64,000 nt of DNA from Nemania diffusa (taxonomy: Eukaryota > Ascomycota > Sordariomycetes > Xylariales > Xylariaceae), in NCBI GenBank assembly GCA_038501195.1, contig JBBPUQ010000003.1:2124501-2188500 (forward strand), in the 5' to 3' direction. This document shows, piece after piece, positions 1-13,105 of the stretch. Both the position numbers and the translations under genes were made by a program. The first letter of the stretch is position 1; every line of letters begins with the position of its first letter. The notes under the pieces were generated by a model. The model searched no databases, was not told the DNA's origin, and saw only the letters and a program-made list of their open reading frames with translations.

Positions 1-3000
1 TCTATGACTCGAGTAATCTACCCGCAGGGCCAGCTAGGCTAGTCACCTCTCCCAGAATAGCTGGACTCTTCCTACGATTGACGGCTGCCCAGGCCATCAG
101 CAGGGCATTCAGCAGCACACATTTAACTGCATTTGGCGGAGATCCACTTGACAGTCTGTCTCCCTTGTTTCAAAACTTCATGTAGGTAGGAGCCTTGTCA
201 GGTATGTAGGTATCCGACGTCCCCCGCGTAGGCAGATGATATGAAAGCCGAGTTCCATCAATGGCCTATGCGTACTGTTGACAGGCCTGAATAACCTATG
301 TATGAAGCCACCGTCTAACTAAGTCTACGTACAGTATAGAGAACTTGATACTTGATGTCGTGTGGCGTCGTGTGTTAGTCTGAGAATGTGAGACATACAG
401 CACGCCTAAGTTGCTCTAAGAATCACTCGCACCAACCCATGAACAGCGCTAGGCAGATTGCCTTTGCACCGGCTGTGCTCCATCCCGCCTTCTTGTGCTC
501 GCCCCTGCGCTCGATAGGGTAGGAGGTGTTGTTGAAAATATTGCCGCCGCCGTTCTTGGTCACGCTCGGTGCCGAATTAGAGGCTTCTGTATCCCGGACT
601 AACTTATCCGTCCGGCCATCTTCCGCCGGTCCGACGAATAGGGATCATGTGGCCAAGGGATGAGACAAGATACAGATACTTACCTCGGTATTCTATCCCC
701 CGTGTTACGCAGGACCCGATGCTGTATGACGCAAATGCCAAATCGCGCGAAGATACGAAGTCAGGCTGCTGTTACACGACAACGACATGGACGCCCGCGT
801 AGAGGCACCAAGCCTCATCGAAACCCAGCGCCAGGGGGGCTACGCTAGATGGCTACGCTCGCCTGACAATTGCGCGTGGAAATGGGATTAACAGGGTAAT
901 ATCAGCTTACCCTGCCTTAGTAGAGCGCCACTCCCAACAACTTCCTCGAAATGGGCAGTCGAGGAGAAGAAATAATAAAAGTTCCACACAGCGTCCCGAC
1001 CGCTTGGGAATTGGAATGGGGATCTCGGAGTGCCTATAATCGCGCTCTGCTACTATACGACTAGTGAGATGCTTGTCCAACCGGACGCTTCCCCTTTTCC
1101 TAGGATGGCCAACACCACTCTGCCAGGCCTACATAGACAAGGCGCGAAGGGGAAAAAGATCAACAATCTCTGCAGCCTCATATGCCTTACTTGGTTTAGG
1201 AACGGGGACACATTGCCACACTGCCGCACCACAATGCGAGCGAGAAAGAAAGAAAAATTTTACCGTGCTTGTGCGCCCATAAGTCGAGTAACCTCGCATC
1301 ATCTGAGCTTCGTTGTACGTGGAGAAACAAGATCGTCCAGCCACCCATATTCTGCTTTGTTTACTTTACGTCTCTACCCTCTTTCGCCGAGACCAGGCTC
1401 CCCAACGGCATCCGTCATTTCCCTCGCTCTGCCGGCGCGTTACACGGCATCGGTGACTGCAGACTGCATGGAAAGGCGCCTGTCTTTTTCGGGGCCTCGA
1501 AATTTGAGATCTACCTATTCCGTTTTAACTACCACGTGCATGATGGGTGTCATTCAGAGACACCGCCGGTGTGAGAAATATACTGGTGCAATACGAGCCC
1601 GTACTGTAAGTGAAGAGCTGATCTGTTGGTGTGCATACATACCTACATACATACATACCTCCTGTGTCCCCCTGACTTGGAGACCAACCTCCCAACCCCT
1701 TCACCCCCCCCCTTACCCCCCCATGCATAAAACGTAGGAGCCCCACGTCGGGGTAGCTCGTGCAACCGACGAAAAGCCCGACTTCCTGCGAGTATTGAAT
1801 AGTCGCATGCGGTGAGCGTCCCCGAGTGCCCAAGGTGCCGGTCTTATCACCGCGCGTGTACGTAGCTGCGGATGAGCGCGGGCTTTGTCGATCGCCTGGT
1901 CGTCGTTCTGGACCCCGCTGGATCTTGGTTCCGTCTCCATCATTCACGGTTTCATCACAGGCAACTTATATTTATTCTGGATTATTTGCTTAAGCCCCTT
2001 GGGGGGGGGATGGATGGATACACAGATTGGCTGCCAGGAGTTTAGGCTGTTGGTCCATTTCGGGCAACCCGAGCAACCCGAGCCAACCTCTCTACTGTGT
2101 TACAGTAAGTTGGGCAGCCGAGAAGATCTCACCGCCGTCACCATCTTCCCATGGCGTGCGTAGACGTCGAAGAAGCATCTAATAGCGAGGCCCAAGGCTC
2201 CTTCGTTGATAGCCGAGTCGGCTGGTCCTGCATGATGCCACCTATTGCGGTCAGCAGCGACATGATGGCTGGACCACTGGCTCATGACTGAACCGGGAAT
2301 GACGATGGGCGACGCGCTTCGTCGCCACGCCAGTTTCTCATTCGTCCCCGCGTTGCAGCAAAACCAGCCTCGTGGCGTCCATTGACTGTCTCGTCTGCGG
2401 GGTCGGTAGTTAGGGATGATCATGGCTACTTGCACGATCGAGATCAGAGCAACAGCCGTACATCAGCAATAAGCCAGTTGTTTAGATGTGACGTCCCAGC
2501 CCGCAGCATAACAACTTCATAGTTCGGTGCGAGGCATACATACGCACGACCAACAGCGGAAGGACTTAGCGCATGCGTACTGCGTAGTTAGTCTAGATAC
2601 GCAGTAGATACGCAGTAGATAGGGAAAATAGCGGAAGACCAAGCTCAGATACTAATGGTGTGATTGATGCGACGCGGGTCGACCGATTAGGAAACAGAAC
2701 AAGTCTGCTTCGAGTCGACGGCACAAACACCTTACCTACCTGGGTAGCCTCTGCGCCCGGTATCATTTGCACCTATCTACTGTAAGGTAAGGCCACTAAA
2801 TGCGATCGTATACCCTTTATCGTAACATACCAGGCCCTCTCCATCCTATACTACCTGGCCGCGCCGTATCTTGTTCTACTCGCGAAGCCATCAAAGGCGG
2901 TCCTATGACTGCTCTTGCATGCATGCGAAGATGGGTGGTATGGGTAAATCGATCAATAAGTGTACCGTCTAGCCATTTATCTACATAGTATCCATCCATC

Positions 3001-3347
3001 AATTACAGACAAAAGAGGAAGACGTCGAATAACCCCATAGGTTCATCTAGTCGGTACAAAGGTCATTTGCGAATGAAAACAAAAGGTCCTTTTCAAACTC
3101 TTCGCACCGAAAAAACAACACATTTTTATTCCAAACCGTTGCTATTTATGCTACGCCTGTCAGAGCATTCTGACCATGCAATTTATACATGCCACTGAGG
3201 GATTTTCTCGCCTAAGTATATATCTAATTGGTGCCGGATTGACCTGCACTCTATGTTTGTTTTATCATTAATTAACGCATCGTATCTGTGATGCCAATGA
3301 ATTCCAACTACGCAAGCTCTCCATGACAGATATAGATCACAGCGGGC
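1..3347. other. left-edge region, no confident gene
   Basis: No open frame here looks like a recognisable protein. The stretch holds simple-sequence patches, including CATA/CCTA-type repeats near 1630-1660, C-runs near 1703-1723 and a direct repeat of a TACGCAGTAGA unit near 2598-2620. It also contains the 3' flank of the ABC transporter gene. The only protein-like open frame I noticed is a short minus-strand one ending at 423, listed separately. The longest plus-strand open frame (1030-1737) has no domain character and mixes repeats, so I treat it as chance. Confidence 0.6.
423..641 (-). CDS. possible C-terminal exon of an unknown small protein
   Basis: On the minus strand a reading frame of about 70 codons with no ATG runs from a TGA near 640 to a stop at 423-425. 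Its last 45 or so codons look protein-like: a run of Gly and Asn, a basic patch around ERRGEHKK, then a short hydrophobic tail ending LFMGWCE. A possible splice acceptor (TTAG) lies just before position 598, and a GTAAGT donor-like site lies upstream at 683-678. The only upstream ATG I tried (786-788) did not join in a consistent frame. I do not recognise the family. It may be a terminal exon of a small gene or a chance frame. Confidence 0.22.
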   Translation of the reverse strand, partial: LFVGPAEDGRTDKLVRDTEASNSAPSVTKNGGGNIFNNTSYPIERRGEHKKAGWSTAGAKAICLALFMGWCE

Positions 3348-6300
3348 TTACTCCGTCTCAAGGCCCGACTGCTTTACCAAACTGTAGAATATACCCCTCT
3401 TCTTGATGAGGGCTTGAGGGGTATCGAACTCTGCTACCTCACCCTTGTCAAGGACAACTACTCTGTCACTGTCGAGGATGGTGTTAATACGATGAGCAAC
3501 AGTTATGATGGTACGGTGAGCGAAAATATCTGATCGCAATGTGGTCTGAAGCATAGCATCTGTTTCAACGTCGACGGCCGCTGTTGCCTCATCCAAGACA
3601 AGGATGTTAGAGGGAGTAAGCATGGCGCGGGCTAGAGATATCAACTGTCGCTGGCCAGCCGATAAATTTGAGCCTAAAGCAGAATAGGGCGTCAGCATAC
3701 ACACAACTAAAAAGCACAAAATAGTGTAGATTGACTCCGCTGCATTGGGTTGCGCCACCCATCATGCAATATATCGGAGCTAGGGGAAATTCAAGTATTG
3801 ATCATGACTTGGTTCGTTGCATTCAGGTAAGTTTCCTGTATTGTCGTGTACTGTCACCCAAGCATGCAGATGCAGAGAGCCGAACGAATGATGAATATGG
3901 CAACAAGAGCCGAGAGAAAGCCCATCATTATTTGGGTAAACACTTACCTCCTTCATTGATTTTTGCCTCTAGGCCTCCTTCCATTTTTGTCACGTGTTCC
4001 TTGAGTCGAGCATGATCTAGTACGCGACGTAGTTAGTATCTTGTTTCGGAGAAATGAATTTGGATGGCTGCTGCGTATGAGAATCGCAACCGGAGCTACT
4101 GAGGGAGCGCAAGGCCGAGGAGTACGGGGTGTCATAAGACTTACCTAGCACACTCCATAATTCCGTGTCGTCGTGAACATGTCCAGGGTCGAGGTTATCC
4201 CGGATTGTGCCTTCAAAAAGTGCGGCATCTTGGGGTATGATCGCAAGGCGTCGCCGCAAGTCTAGTAACCCAATTTTAGACGTGTCTAAGCCATCTATGC
4301 TGATGTGGCCGGCATCAGCCTCGATAAGACGAAACAAAGACAGCGTCAAGGAAGATTTTCCAGCACCAGTTCGTCCAACTACCCCAATCTTTTCATGCGA
4401 CTTAATGTCCAGGTTGATGTTCTTCAGTACCAAATCCAAGCCTTCGCGGTAGCGAGCGCTAAAGTTGCGGAATTCGACAGCACCGTTTGCAGGCCAAGCA
4501 ACAGGGGGCCTGTGACGGGGGATGATTTCAGGAGCCTCACTTGGCAGGCGTGCATACTCAAGAATACGTTCCACGGATACGATGTTGGTCTCTACTTCCA
4601 CCGTCTGGCGAACAATCCAGTTCAATGATGTGGTAATCTGAAGAGCGTACGACATTACCAGACCAACCATACCCGGGCTTAGTTGGCTGTGGTTCGTCAC
4701 CGAGACGACGGCGAGTCCAGCAGCTCCAAGGATGATAACAGCTCCAAGGAATTCTAGACGCACCGCCAACCATCTATTGGCACTGATGGATGGGAAGTAT
4801 GCTCGAAGATTGGAATCAACTCGATATTCATTCTCCTGTTCAAACCTTTCCTGCTGACGATACGCCCGAATAGTGCTGATGCCACCGAGTGATTCTTGGA
4901 AATGTGCGTACATGGGGCTCCGACTAACACTATCCAGTCTCTTTAATTCTCGCGACGTTCGAAGGTAATACCGCTGGACCCAGTAGTAGATTGCACTTAG
5001 TGGAATGATGAAAGTGACGAAAGCCGGAGTGCCAACTGAGATGACGATAAGAGTAAAACCAGAGCGGGCGAAATTGACGAAGAGCATATTAAAAGTTCGG
5101 GCCAGAACCTCGTCTAATCGGTAGACGTCGCTTGAAAATCGGTTCAAAATTCTCCCAGCAGGGGTAGTATCAAAGAAGGACATTGGCGCTCTGAATATTG
5201 CAGTCGCCATTCGCTCGTGTAATTTTCTCGACGCCTCAATGGAACAAAAGATCCACAGGATGAGAGTTTGGACAACTGTCAATGCGGCACCTCCTACTCC
5301 AAAGGCAAAATAGACACCGAGATATTTACCAACGTCAGGGTTACCACCAACTGCGCTATTACGCTCTGCCCAATTTTTAAGCCAAACGCTACCACCTATT
5401 TGGGCAGTTTGCGCTGCAATTAATGTGAACAAATAAACACCAACGGCGGCCAGGTTGCTCGTCTTAGCATACTCGAGGTAAACGTCCCACTTGACCTTAC
5501 CCTGCTCTAGGTGTTCCTTGGTCTGCCTAGTTCTGGCGCTTGGGTCTTCTTCGTCACCGAGTTTTCCTCTGGGGCCTTTAAAGCTGGCTGCGCTCGCTCG
5601 TCTTAGGGTCGCCATGCTACCCCTACGATTATGAGCAGTTGAAGAGGGCCCGGTCTTGATAGGTGCTAGTTCAGCTAGCCCTTCCTGGGCTTCCTCAATC
5701 TCTTCTTTATCCTGGTGATTCTCAGGCTCAATATATGTAGAAGTTTCGCTTGCAGACCCATCAGGGCTGGAGCCCGAAGAGCTAGCAACGGACGAGGACG
5801 GACCAGAATCTTGGCCAGAGCTCTTGATAAGTTCGGCGATGCCACCTTTCATAGCTACCAATTGACGGAAGGTTCCGCCCTCGACAATTTCCCCTTCTTT
5901 CAATTGGCATATGAAATCAGCGTCGCTCAAAACGGCAATGGAGTTGGTAGCTAGAATGCGGCATTTCGTGTTTAGAAGACCTCTTGGGCCCAAAACGTTC
6001 TCTACTATGTGCCGGGCGACGTGAGAGTCGACAGCGGAAAGGCAATCGTCAAGCAAATAAATATCGGCACGAGCGTAGACGGCGCGAGCAAGGGCAACTC
6101 GTGCTTTTTGACCACCGCTCAAAGAGATGCCCCTTTCGCCGACAATCGTCTCATCTCCATCGGGGAGCTGTGCAAAATCATCTAGTAATGCACATGCCTT
6201 AACTGTCTTGTCGTAGAAATTCGAGTCGTATCGATGTCCAAAGACGATATTCTCTTTGACGGTTGCATTCATGATCCACGGCTGTTGAGCAACATAGGCC

Positions 6301-8519
6301 ACAGCCCCATTAATGCGCACCTCACCTTCAATCTTCCACAAGTCACCCAGGATGCTTTGTAAGAGTGAGGATTTACCCTGACCAACTCTACCGACTATAC
6401 AGGTAAGATCACCCTTGTGAGCTGTAAAGTCAATACCTCTTAGCACGGTCTTCGTCTCATGGCGGTTCCATGAGAATGTACCATTACGGATAACCACTAC
6501 ATCGTCTCCTCGATCCTCTGCAGCGGGGCCAATTTTGACGGCATCAGGTTGGATTTCTTCAGCAGTAAAGTATTCACTCAAACGTTGGGCGGCAACAGTA
6601 GCTTCAATGATGGAAGAAATGACCATGGGCAACACAGCAAGTGGAAAGGTGAGCAAATTGAATAGAGCGAGAGCGGGAAAGACAATCTCAGTAGTCAAGG
6701 GTACATCGTGCGTCCAGACGAATATCGCGAAGGTAGAGCAGGAGACCAGAAAAGGGGTAGTAGACCAAGTGAAGTTGGCAAAGGCTTGCCCGGCACCAAT
6801 TTTGCGAAGATTTTTTAGCTCCATGTCGTTTCGGACAAAGTTGAGCTTATTCATGAAGGCTGTACTCCAAGCATAAAGCTTGATGCTTTTCATGTTATTG
6901 ACAATTTCAGCAATCAAGCGACTCCGGGAATCCTTGTTCTTCATTTGACTTTTCTGTAGTCGTTTCATGAATCTAGCAATGAAGCTATTGATGGGAATCA
7001 TGATGAGCATGACACCAATACCAGACAACATAGACCAACCCACAAGCTGATACAATGAAAGCATGCAGAGGATGATCTGGAAAGGAGCAGACCACACTTG
7101 CTGAGCAAACTGGGTCAAGTCCTGGAGCCGCTGCGCGTCAACAGCCATATAATTGACAATATCACCCGTGGTTTTTGACGAACGGCCTTCGTTGGAAAGT
7201 TTGAGAGCCTTCTTGTAGATTGCCGAGGTTAAACCAGACTTGATGTTCATCCCGGTGACGAAGGCCAGCTGGAAATATTGGTGCTAGCGGTTTGTTAGCA
7301 AGGATGCGTAATTAAATCGTGATATTATACTTACAATCATGGTCGTCTGCAGCGTTGCGACAAGAAACATTGCAATCGCTATAGCAGCACCTTTGATAGG
7401 CGGTTGCGGGTCCTTGCCTTTTTTATACGAATCTACAAAGCTGATGAGGTATCGTAATAGCTGGGGCTGTGTAAAGGCAGCGAGATCGTTGATGAGTTTA
7501 AAGATGGTTGCGCGCGAATAGGGGCCTCCATATGCCTTGAACAGAGCTATCCAAAGGCTAGGCTTCTTCCGGTGCACCAACTCATATTGCCACGCGTTGT
7601 GAAAGCGATCTCCTGTTGCGCGAGTTGTAGCGCCTCTCGATAGGCCCCATAAGTCTTCTTCCGTAAGAAATTGCTTGTACCCAAACTTCATCATTGGAGT
7701 CATCCATGAGAACGTGAGACGGGAAAAAACAGTGGCATATTCAACCGGACACTCTGCGCCATCCTCATCAACTAAAGCCTCGTATGCACTGGCGCGTTTG
7801 GGCCACAGCCATTCAAACAAGAACTCCAACACGGACAGGCCAAACCCAACGGTATATGTTATGAAATATGCCAGGTTCTTTTCGTAGAGTTGTTGCGACA
7901 CCAAGGATCGGAGCTTGACAGTGTATGCAATTAGTAGGAGCAGCCAGTAAAACAGGACCACGCCGTTGGCATTTCTCGAACGGTCGTGCTCCAGCCATTG
8001 AGCTATAAAGATGACGCCGAGTGACAGGAGTGTCACTAGAGTAGTAAGGAATCGAAAATCGCCGTACCAGATGGCAGGGTAGTTGAAGATTTGGATGACG
8101 AGCTGAACAGCGATGTCGGCAATAATAAGAACGAGCAGAGACTACGACTTGCTATTAGCATTCTTCTGTCTATCCCCCCCAGAGGCAGCATGCATGCGTG
8201 TGCTTACCTGCTTAGTCCAGAAGTGCCAATCTTTCCGAACGGCGACGGCCTTCTGTTTCCGCAGCACATACCAGATGGCCAGAGGCCCGCAGAGAAGACC
8301 GAAGACAGCGACAACAAAGACCCAGACATCGACAAAACACGGCGTGAAGTCGTATCGAAAGGGGCTCAGAGGGCCCCAGCCCTCCTCGTTACCGCATAAT
8401 GGCTGTTTGAAAGAATCAGAAGCGCTGAGGTAGTCTTTCCCGAGCTCGAATGTTGGCCGGTAGCCGGAGAAGGATCCGGTCAGTTGGAAGACCTCCTGGG
8501 ATTGGTCGCCGAATCTCAT
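3348..8519 (-). CDS. ABCC-type (MRP/Ycf1-like) vacuolar ABC transporter
   Basis: Full-size ABC transporter of the multidrug-resistance-associated type. Characterised members pump glutathione conjugates, metals or bile acids into the vacuole. Exons (minus strand): 8519-8208, 8141-7335, 7283-4145, 4016-3948 and 3673-3348, giving 1550 aa, close to the roughly 1500 aa of yeast Ycf1. The N-terminus is a hydrophobic TMD0 typical of long ABCC proteins, followed by TMD1, NBD1, a Ser-rich linker, TMD2 and NBD2. NBD1 has Walker [10 protein letters not shown] near residue 671, signature LSGGQ and Walker [15 protein letters not shown]2 has GRTGAGKSS near 1343, signature LSAGQ and [11 protein letters not shown]. 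The Asp after NBD1 Walker B, where NBD2 has the catalytic Glu, is the usual ABCC asymmetry. The intron before the last exon is unusually long (274 bp) and the fourth exon is only 69 bp. Family is certain; substrate and exact orthology (Ycf1 or Bpt1) are inferred. Divergent from the cullin gene. Confidence 0.95.
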
Positions 8520-9873
8520 GACCTTGTAACGCGTTGAGAATCCGGGAATTGGAGCTCAGTGCATAGTAGTCCAGAGTATTGGAATGGCGCGATTGAGAGC
8601 TTGAGTGACGAAAGTTAAAGGGTGCTCGGGGGGCGGTTTTCCACTATCACCGACAGGTCAATTAGTCATCCATCCAGACATAAGACCGAGAACCATCTAC
8701 GCAGTACGCATACGCGATGATGTCGCTGGGGTTTTTTTCGATTACAGATAAAGGGAGGCTAGTGAGACGGCGAACAGTTTTGGGTAAGCGGGTGCTACCT
8801 AGCGCCGAGCGGCTCCTAGGTACATACCTCCTAGGTAGATGCATTAGGCACCCAAGGTACCTACACCGCTGTACCGGTAGGGCGTATACATGCTAGGCTA
8901 GCGGCTTGGTCTGGCCCTCGGTTGATAAAGTATGTACTTATGAGGATGAATTGAAACTTCCAGCGAGTTGTATAAAATGCCTGTATTGTATGAAGAACCA
9001 CCCAACCTGACAGGTAAGTAATAACTCAGCTTCCTGGGAGAGATTATCGAGTTTGCAGATATAGCTACCACAGAATTATTGTCAGGTATGATTGTTTATC
9101 GCGGGTTACTACCTACATACATGTACCTATGTAGGGGGGACCCAGTTTCTGGACACGCTGTTGACAGCAGTATTTTTATTGTACTACAGGGCTACATAGG
9201 TACCTACTGTAGTAAAACATAGCACCGGCCAGGCCACTTCAAATCCAGCCGTTTCATAATGATGTTATAATGAAAACAAAACGTCTTTTCAAGCTTATTT
9301 TTTTTTTATATAAAAGTCAGTATGGCTTAAAAAAACATTGTAGTGTTGGCTTAGTAATAAAAACTAGCCTTGCAGATGCTATAATCGTCTTATAATAACA
9401 CATGCGTGTAACAGAATCACAAAAATTCGACAGCGCAACATATTCTGTACGATGTCCCAAAACCGGCCCCCCCCCTTTAGGTAGGTACCTTGGTACCTAA
9501 GGTAATATACGTGGAGGTATGGAGGTAATTCCCCGGATTTAACGTGAAGCCCCGCCATTTCAACTGATAAGCTTTGCTTTAGAAGTTGAGATCGCGGCGA
9601 TAACGGCTCGATGTCCACCAGTGCAGAAGGCCTCAGGGATCAGGTATACCAGCTCCCTGCCTGAGGTAGGTACTTACTCCAGCATACAACTTACAGCATC
9701 AGCATACAAGCATACAGCATACGGCGCACGGCATATACATCCTCCCATCTCGACTGGCCGTCAACGGGCATTTTAATCGCATTGTTGAATTTCCGTAACA
9801 CCAGCAGTCCACCTGCATTCTACTATCCAGGCCCTGGTGACTTTCGGTTGCGGGACCTCGCCAGGTCCGATCC
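8520..9873. other. divergent intergenic region, ABC transporter / cullin-4
   Basis: This 1.35 kb spacer carries the promoters of two divergently transcribed genes. It contains several TAGGTAC-type palindromic words (near 8811-8865, 9105-9135 and 9478-9502), a T/A-rich block at 9295-9360 with a run of Ts, and CATACAGCA repeats near 9690-9725. I see no gene in it. Confidence 0.6.
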
Positions 9874-12527
9874 ATGTCTTCGATTTCTAATTTACCTCTC
9901 GGCGCTCCGGTTCACTCTGCTATTATCCCATCCAAACGGAGGCCATTCGACGCCGCCTCCCCTCACCGGCAGTTTGACTCTTCCCCTTCCGGACCCGAGA
10001 ACAAGAGGGCTAGAGCCGCGGGCCCGGCTGTTCCGATCGCCTCCAGCATGAGTAAGGCCTTCGGGAAACGCCCGGTCACCATCGACCTGACAAAGCCTTC
10101 TCAATCGCCCTTCGAACCCAACAATGGCGCCAAGAAGCTTATCGTCTCGAGACTTCGTGCAGCGCCGCGCCCTGATAATCTCGAACCCTACTACGAGAGA
10201 AGGAGGAACGAGCTAGCAGATGCTCTCGCCGCCATCTTCAAGCAGCAGCAGCCAAGGCAACCACTCGAGACGCTTTACAGAGGCGTCGAGGATATCTGTC
10301 GTCATGGAGCTGCTCGTGAATTGTATGAAAATTTACGGGACCAGTGCGAGTCTTATTTGAATGGCCCTCTGCAGCGCGCCATCATGACCAAAGGTGGTTC
10401 ATCTAATGTTGGCATGCTCAGAGCTGTTCACGAACACTGGGTAATCTGGAACGCCCAGTCGGTAGGCAACCTCATACATCTAGCAAAAGGATTATACTCA
10501 TGACATTTCTAGACTACAATCCGCTCCATTTTCAGCTACCTCGACCGTTCATTTCTCTTGAATAATAAGGATTTTCAACAAATTAACGATGTGGCAATAG
10601 CACTTTTTAGAAAAATGGCATTTGTTTCTTTACAATCATCCTCTTCCGGCCCGGGCGCAAAATGCTTGGCTGGCATATGCGACCTAATCGATTATGATCG
10701 AAGAGGGGACTCGCGATTTGACCCTACATTGTTACGCGATGCCGTCTCTATGTTACACGTCCTAGGCATCTATGGTAAGTCGTTTGAACCCCGGTTTCTA
10801 AAAGCGTCCAGCGCCTACATGCATAGCTTCGCCGAAGAGCTAAGTGCCGCTTCCCTGAAGTCCTACGTATCTGCCTGTGAGAAGCTCCTCGATCGCGAAG
10901 ACTTCCGCTGCAACGCCTTTAATTTCGATAGTACAACGAAACGGCAACTCATGGACGAGGCACATCGTATATTAATCAACAACTACTCTGGGAAGTTGTT
11001 GGACAGCGGTAGTATTGCCAAAATACTAGATGACAACTCTGTGGAATCTATGAAAGCCCTATACGACTTGTTACGTTTAAGTAGTCTTCAAACGAAGCTT
11101 AAAGGGCCGTGGGAAGACTATATCAAAAATACAGGCTCAGCCATTGTCAATGACACGTCGAGAAGAGATGAAGTGGTAGTACGGTTACTCGAGTTCAGGA
11201 AAGCTTTGGACATTATGGTACGAGATGCTTTCAAAAAGGATGACAACTTTGCACATGGCTTGAGACAAGCGTTTGACAGTTTTATAAATGATAAGAAGAT
11301 CATGGCGTCACGGAATACAGGAACGTCGAGGGTTGGCGAGATGATCGCCAAATATATTGACATGCTTCTCCGCGGTGGCCTAAAAACCCTCCCCACGTCG
11401 CTGCTCTCAGATGTCCAGGACCGCATGGATGCAGAGAAGAGTGGCCAAGCTAGCACAGGCGACGAGGACGCGGAACTTGATCGCCAACTAGACAAAGCCC
11501 TCGAGTTGTTCCGTTTCATCGAAGGCAAAAGCGTATTTGAAGCTTTCTACAAACAGGACCTCGCGCGACGGCTTTTAATGGGCCGCAGTGCCAGCGCAGA
11601 TGCAGAAAGAAGCATGCTTGCCAAACTCAGAAGCGAATGTGGCTCTGACTTTACCCGTAATCTAGAGCAGATGTTCAAAGACCAGCAGATGGCTCGTGAT
11701 GAGATGGCCTCATACAAAGCTTGGCGCGAGGGCAATGGGCACACCAAGAGCAAGCTTGATCTTAACGTTAGCATTTTATCAGCTGCAGCATGGCCCAGTT
11801 ACCCGGACACTCAAGTTATATTGCCTGATGAAGTAGCGGAGCAAATAGAGCAATTTGACGCATACTACGTCAACAAGCACACGGGGCGACGACTCACTTG
11901 GAAACATTCCCTCGCTCAATGCGTTGTTAAGGCGTCGTTCAACCGGGGACCTAAGGAGTTGGTCGTCAGCGCTTACCAAGCCGTCGTCTTGACGCTTTTC
12001 AACCAAACCGACCATCCAATGTCATACCAACAGATTGCGGAACGTTCTGGCCTCAGTGGCCAAGATCTGGACCGAACATTGCAGTCATTAGCTTGCGGCA
12101 AGATTCGTGTTATCACGAAAACCCCGAAGGGCAAGGATATCAATCCGACAGATACATTTGTAGTTAACAAGAGTTTCTCGGACCCCAAGGTGCGCATCAA
12201 GATCAACCAGGTCCAGCTCAAGGAAACCAAAGAAGAGAACAAGGAAACGCATGAAAGAGTTGTCCGGGATAGACAATTCGAGACCCAAGCGGCAATTGTT
12301 CGCATCATGAAGAGTCGCAAGACGATGACTCATGCCAATCTAGTTGCTGAAGTCATCAATCAAACTAAGAAACGCGGAGCCGTAGATACCTCCGAGATAA
12401 AGAAAAACATTGAAAAGTAAGTTTCCGTCTGGGCTCGTGTTCACCGGGTCATCTGCTAATATGGAGTAGATTGATTGAGAAGGATTACCTCGAAAGAGAA
12501 GGATCCTCCTATACGTATCTCGCTTGA
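9874..12527 (+). CDS. cullin-4 (CRL4 ubiquitin ligase scaffold)
   Basis: Scaffold of the DDB1-linked cullin-RING ubiquitin ligase, acting in the nucleus in DNA damage response, replication control and, in some fungi, heterochromatin. Exons are 9874-10461, 10513-12416 and 12470-12527, giving 849 aa. After a disordered, basic N-terminal extension of about 90 residues, the sequence follows the cullin-4 pattern: an AKKLIV start, the LETLYRGVEDICRH helix, cullin repeats, and the globular C-terminal domain with FRFIEGKSVFEAFYKQDL and RTLQSLACGK. The winged-helix end carries the neddylation site in AAIVRIMKSRK (Lys796), and the protein finishes with the YTYLA tail. Both introns are about 51 bp with good splice sites. 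The cullin-4 assignment over cullin-3 or -1 rests on the N-terminal motif and the tail, and is strong. The gene converges on the GPI mannosyltransferase gene. Confidence 0.94.
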
Positions 12528-13105
12528 GGCTCCTAGACCATACAATTCACTATCAATGTTGGCTTATGGAGATACTGTCAACAAGTCTATGTGTATTACG
12601 GGGGTGGCTGAGTCTGTATCACTTAACTTCTACGGTGAGAGTTGAAACCACCGACTCAGCTATCCATTCATCTGAGAAAACTCGTCACGCTGCTCATATG
12701 GCAGCAGATAGGACAATTAGATATAGAAGCAGAATACAAGCCAGGTTTATGAATGGAAGGTAACAAGCCACTACCTGGTATATCTAGGAAAATCTGGAAT
12801 AGTGGTTAGCCAATATGTAGGCTTAGTTATATCCGTCTACTTTCGATTACCAGTATACTGCTCTCAACGTGCGAAGAAAGGGCAAAATTAGGAGCACCTT
12901 GGCCTTAGCAATGGGTTGTTACTTGCTAGCGGTTATCACTACATCTCTTAAAAGTCGCCGGCATATGCACACACACTTAATACCGCTTTCTTTTTCTTCC
13001 CCTCCCTTTTTTCACTTCGGTTCCGTTATTGCGCGCATGACAATTCGACTTTTACGCAAATCCCCAACCACCCATGTTATACGACCCATCTCGCAAAGTA
13101 CTAGC
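12528..13105. other. convergent 3' flanks of cul4 and gpi10
   Basis: Tail-to-tail spacer of 578 bp. It holds a pyrimidine-rich tract near 12980-13020 and presumably both 3' untranslated regions. I see no gene. Confidence 0.6.

Noticed and set aside
1030..1737. 235-codon plus-strand open frame
   Set aside because: Composition follows simple repeats and C-runs, three frames are open at once, and no domain or splice pattern is seen.
2100..2435. 111-codon minus-strand open frame
   Set aside because: No recognisable motif, no good start context and no flanking exons; left as chance.
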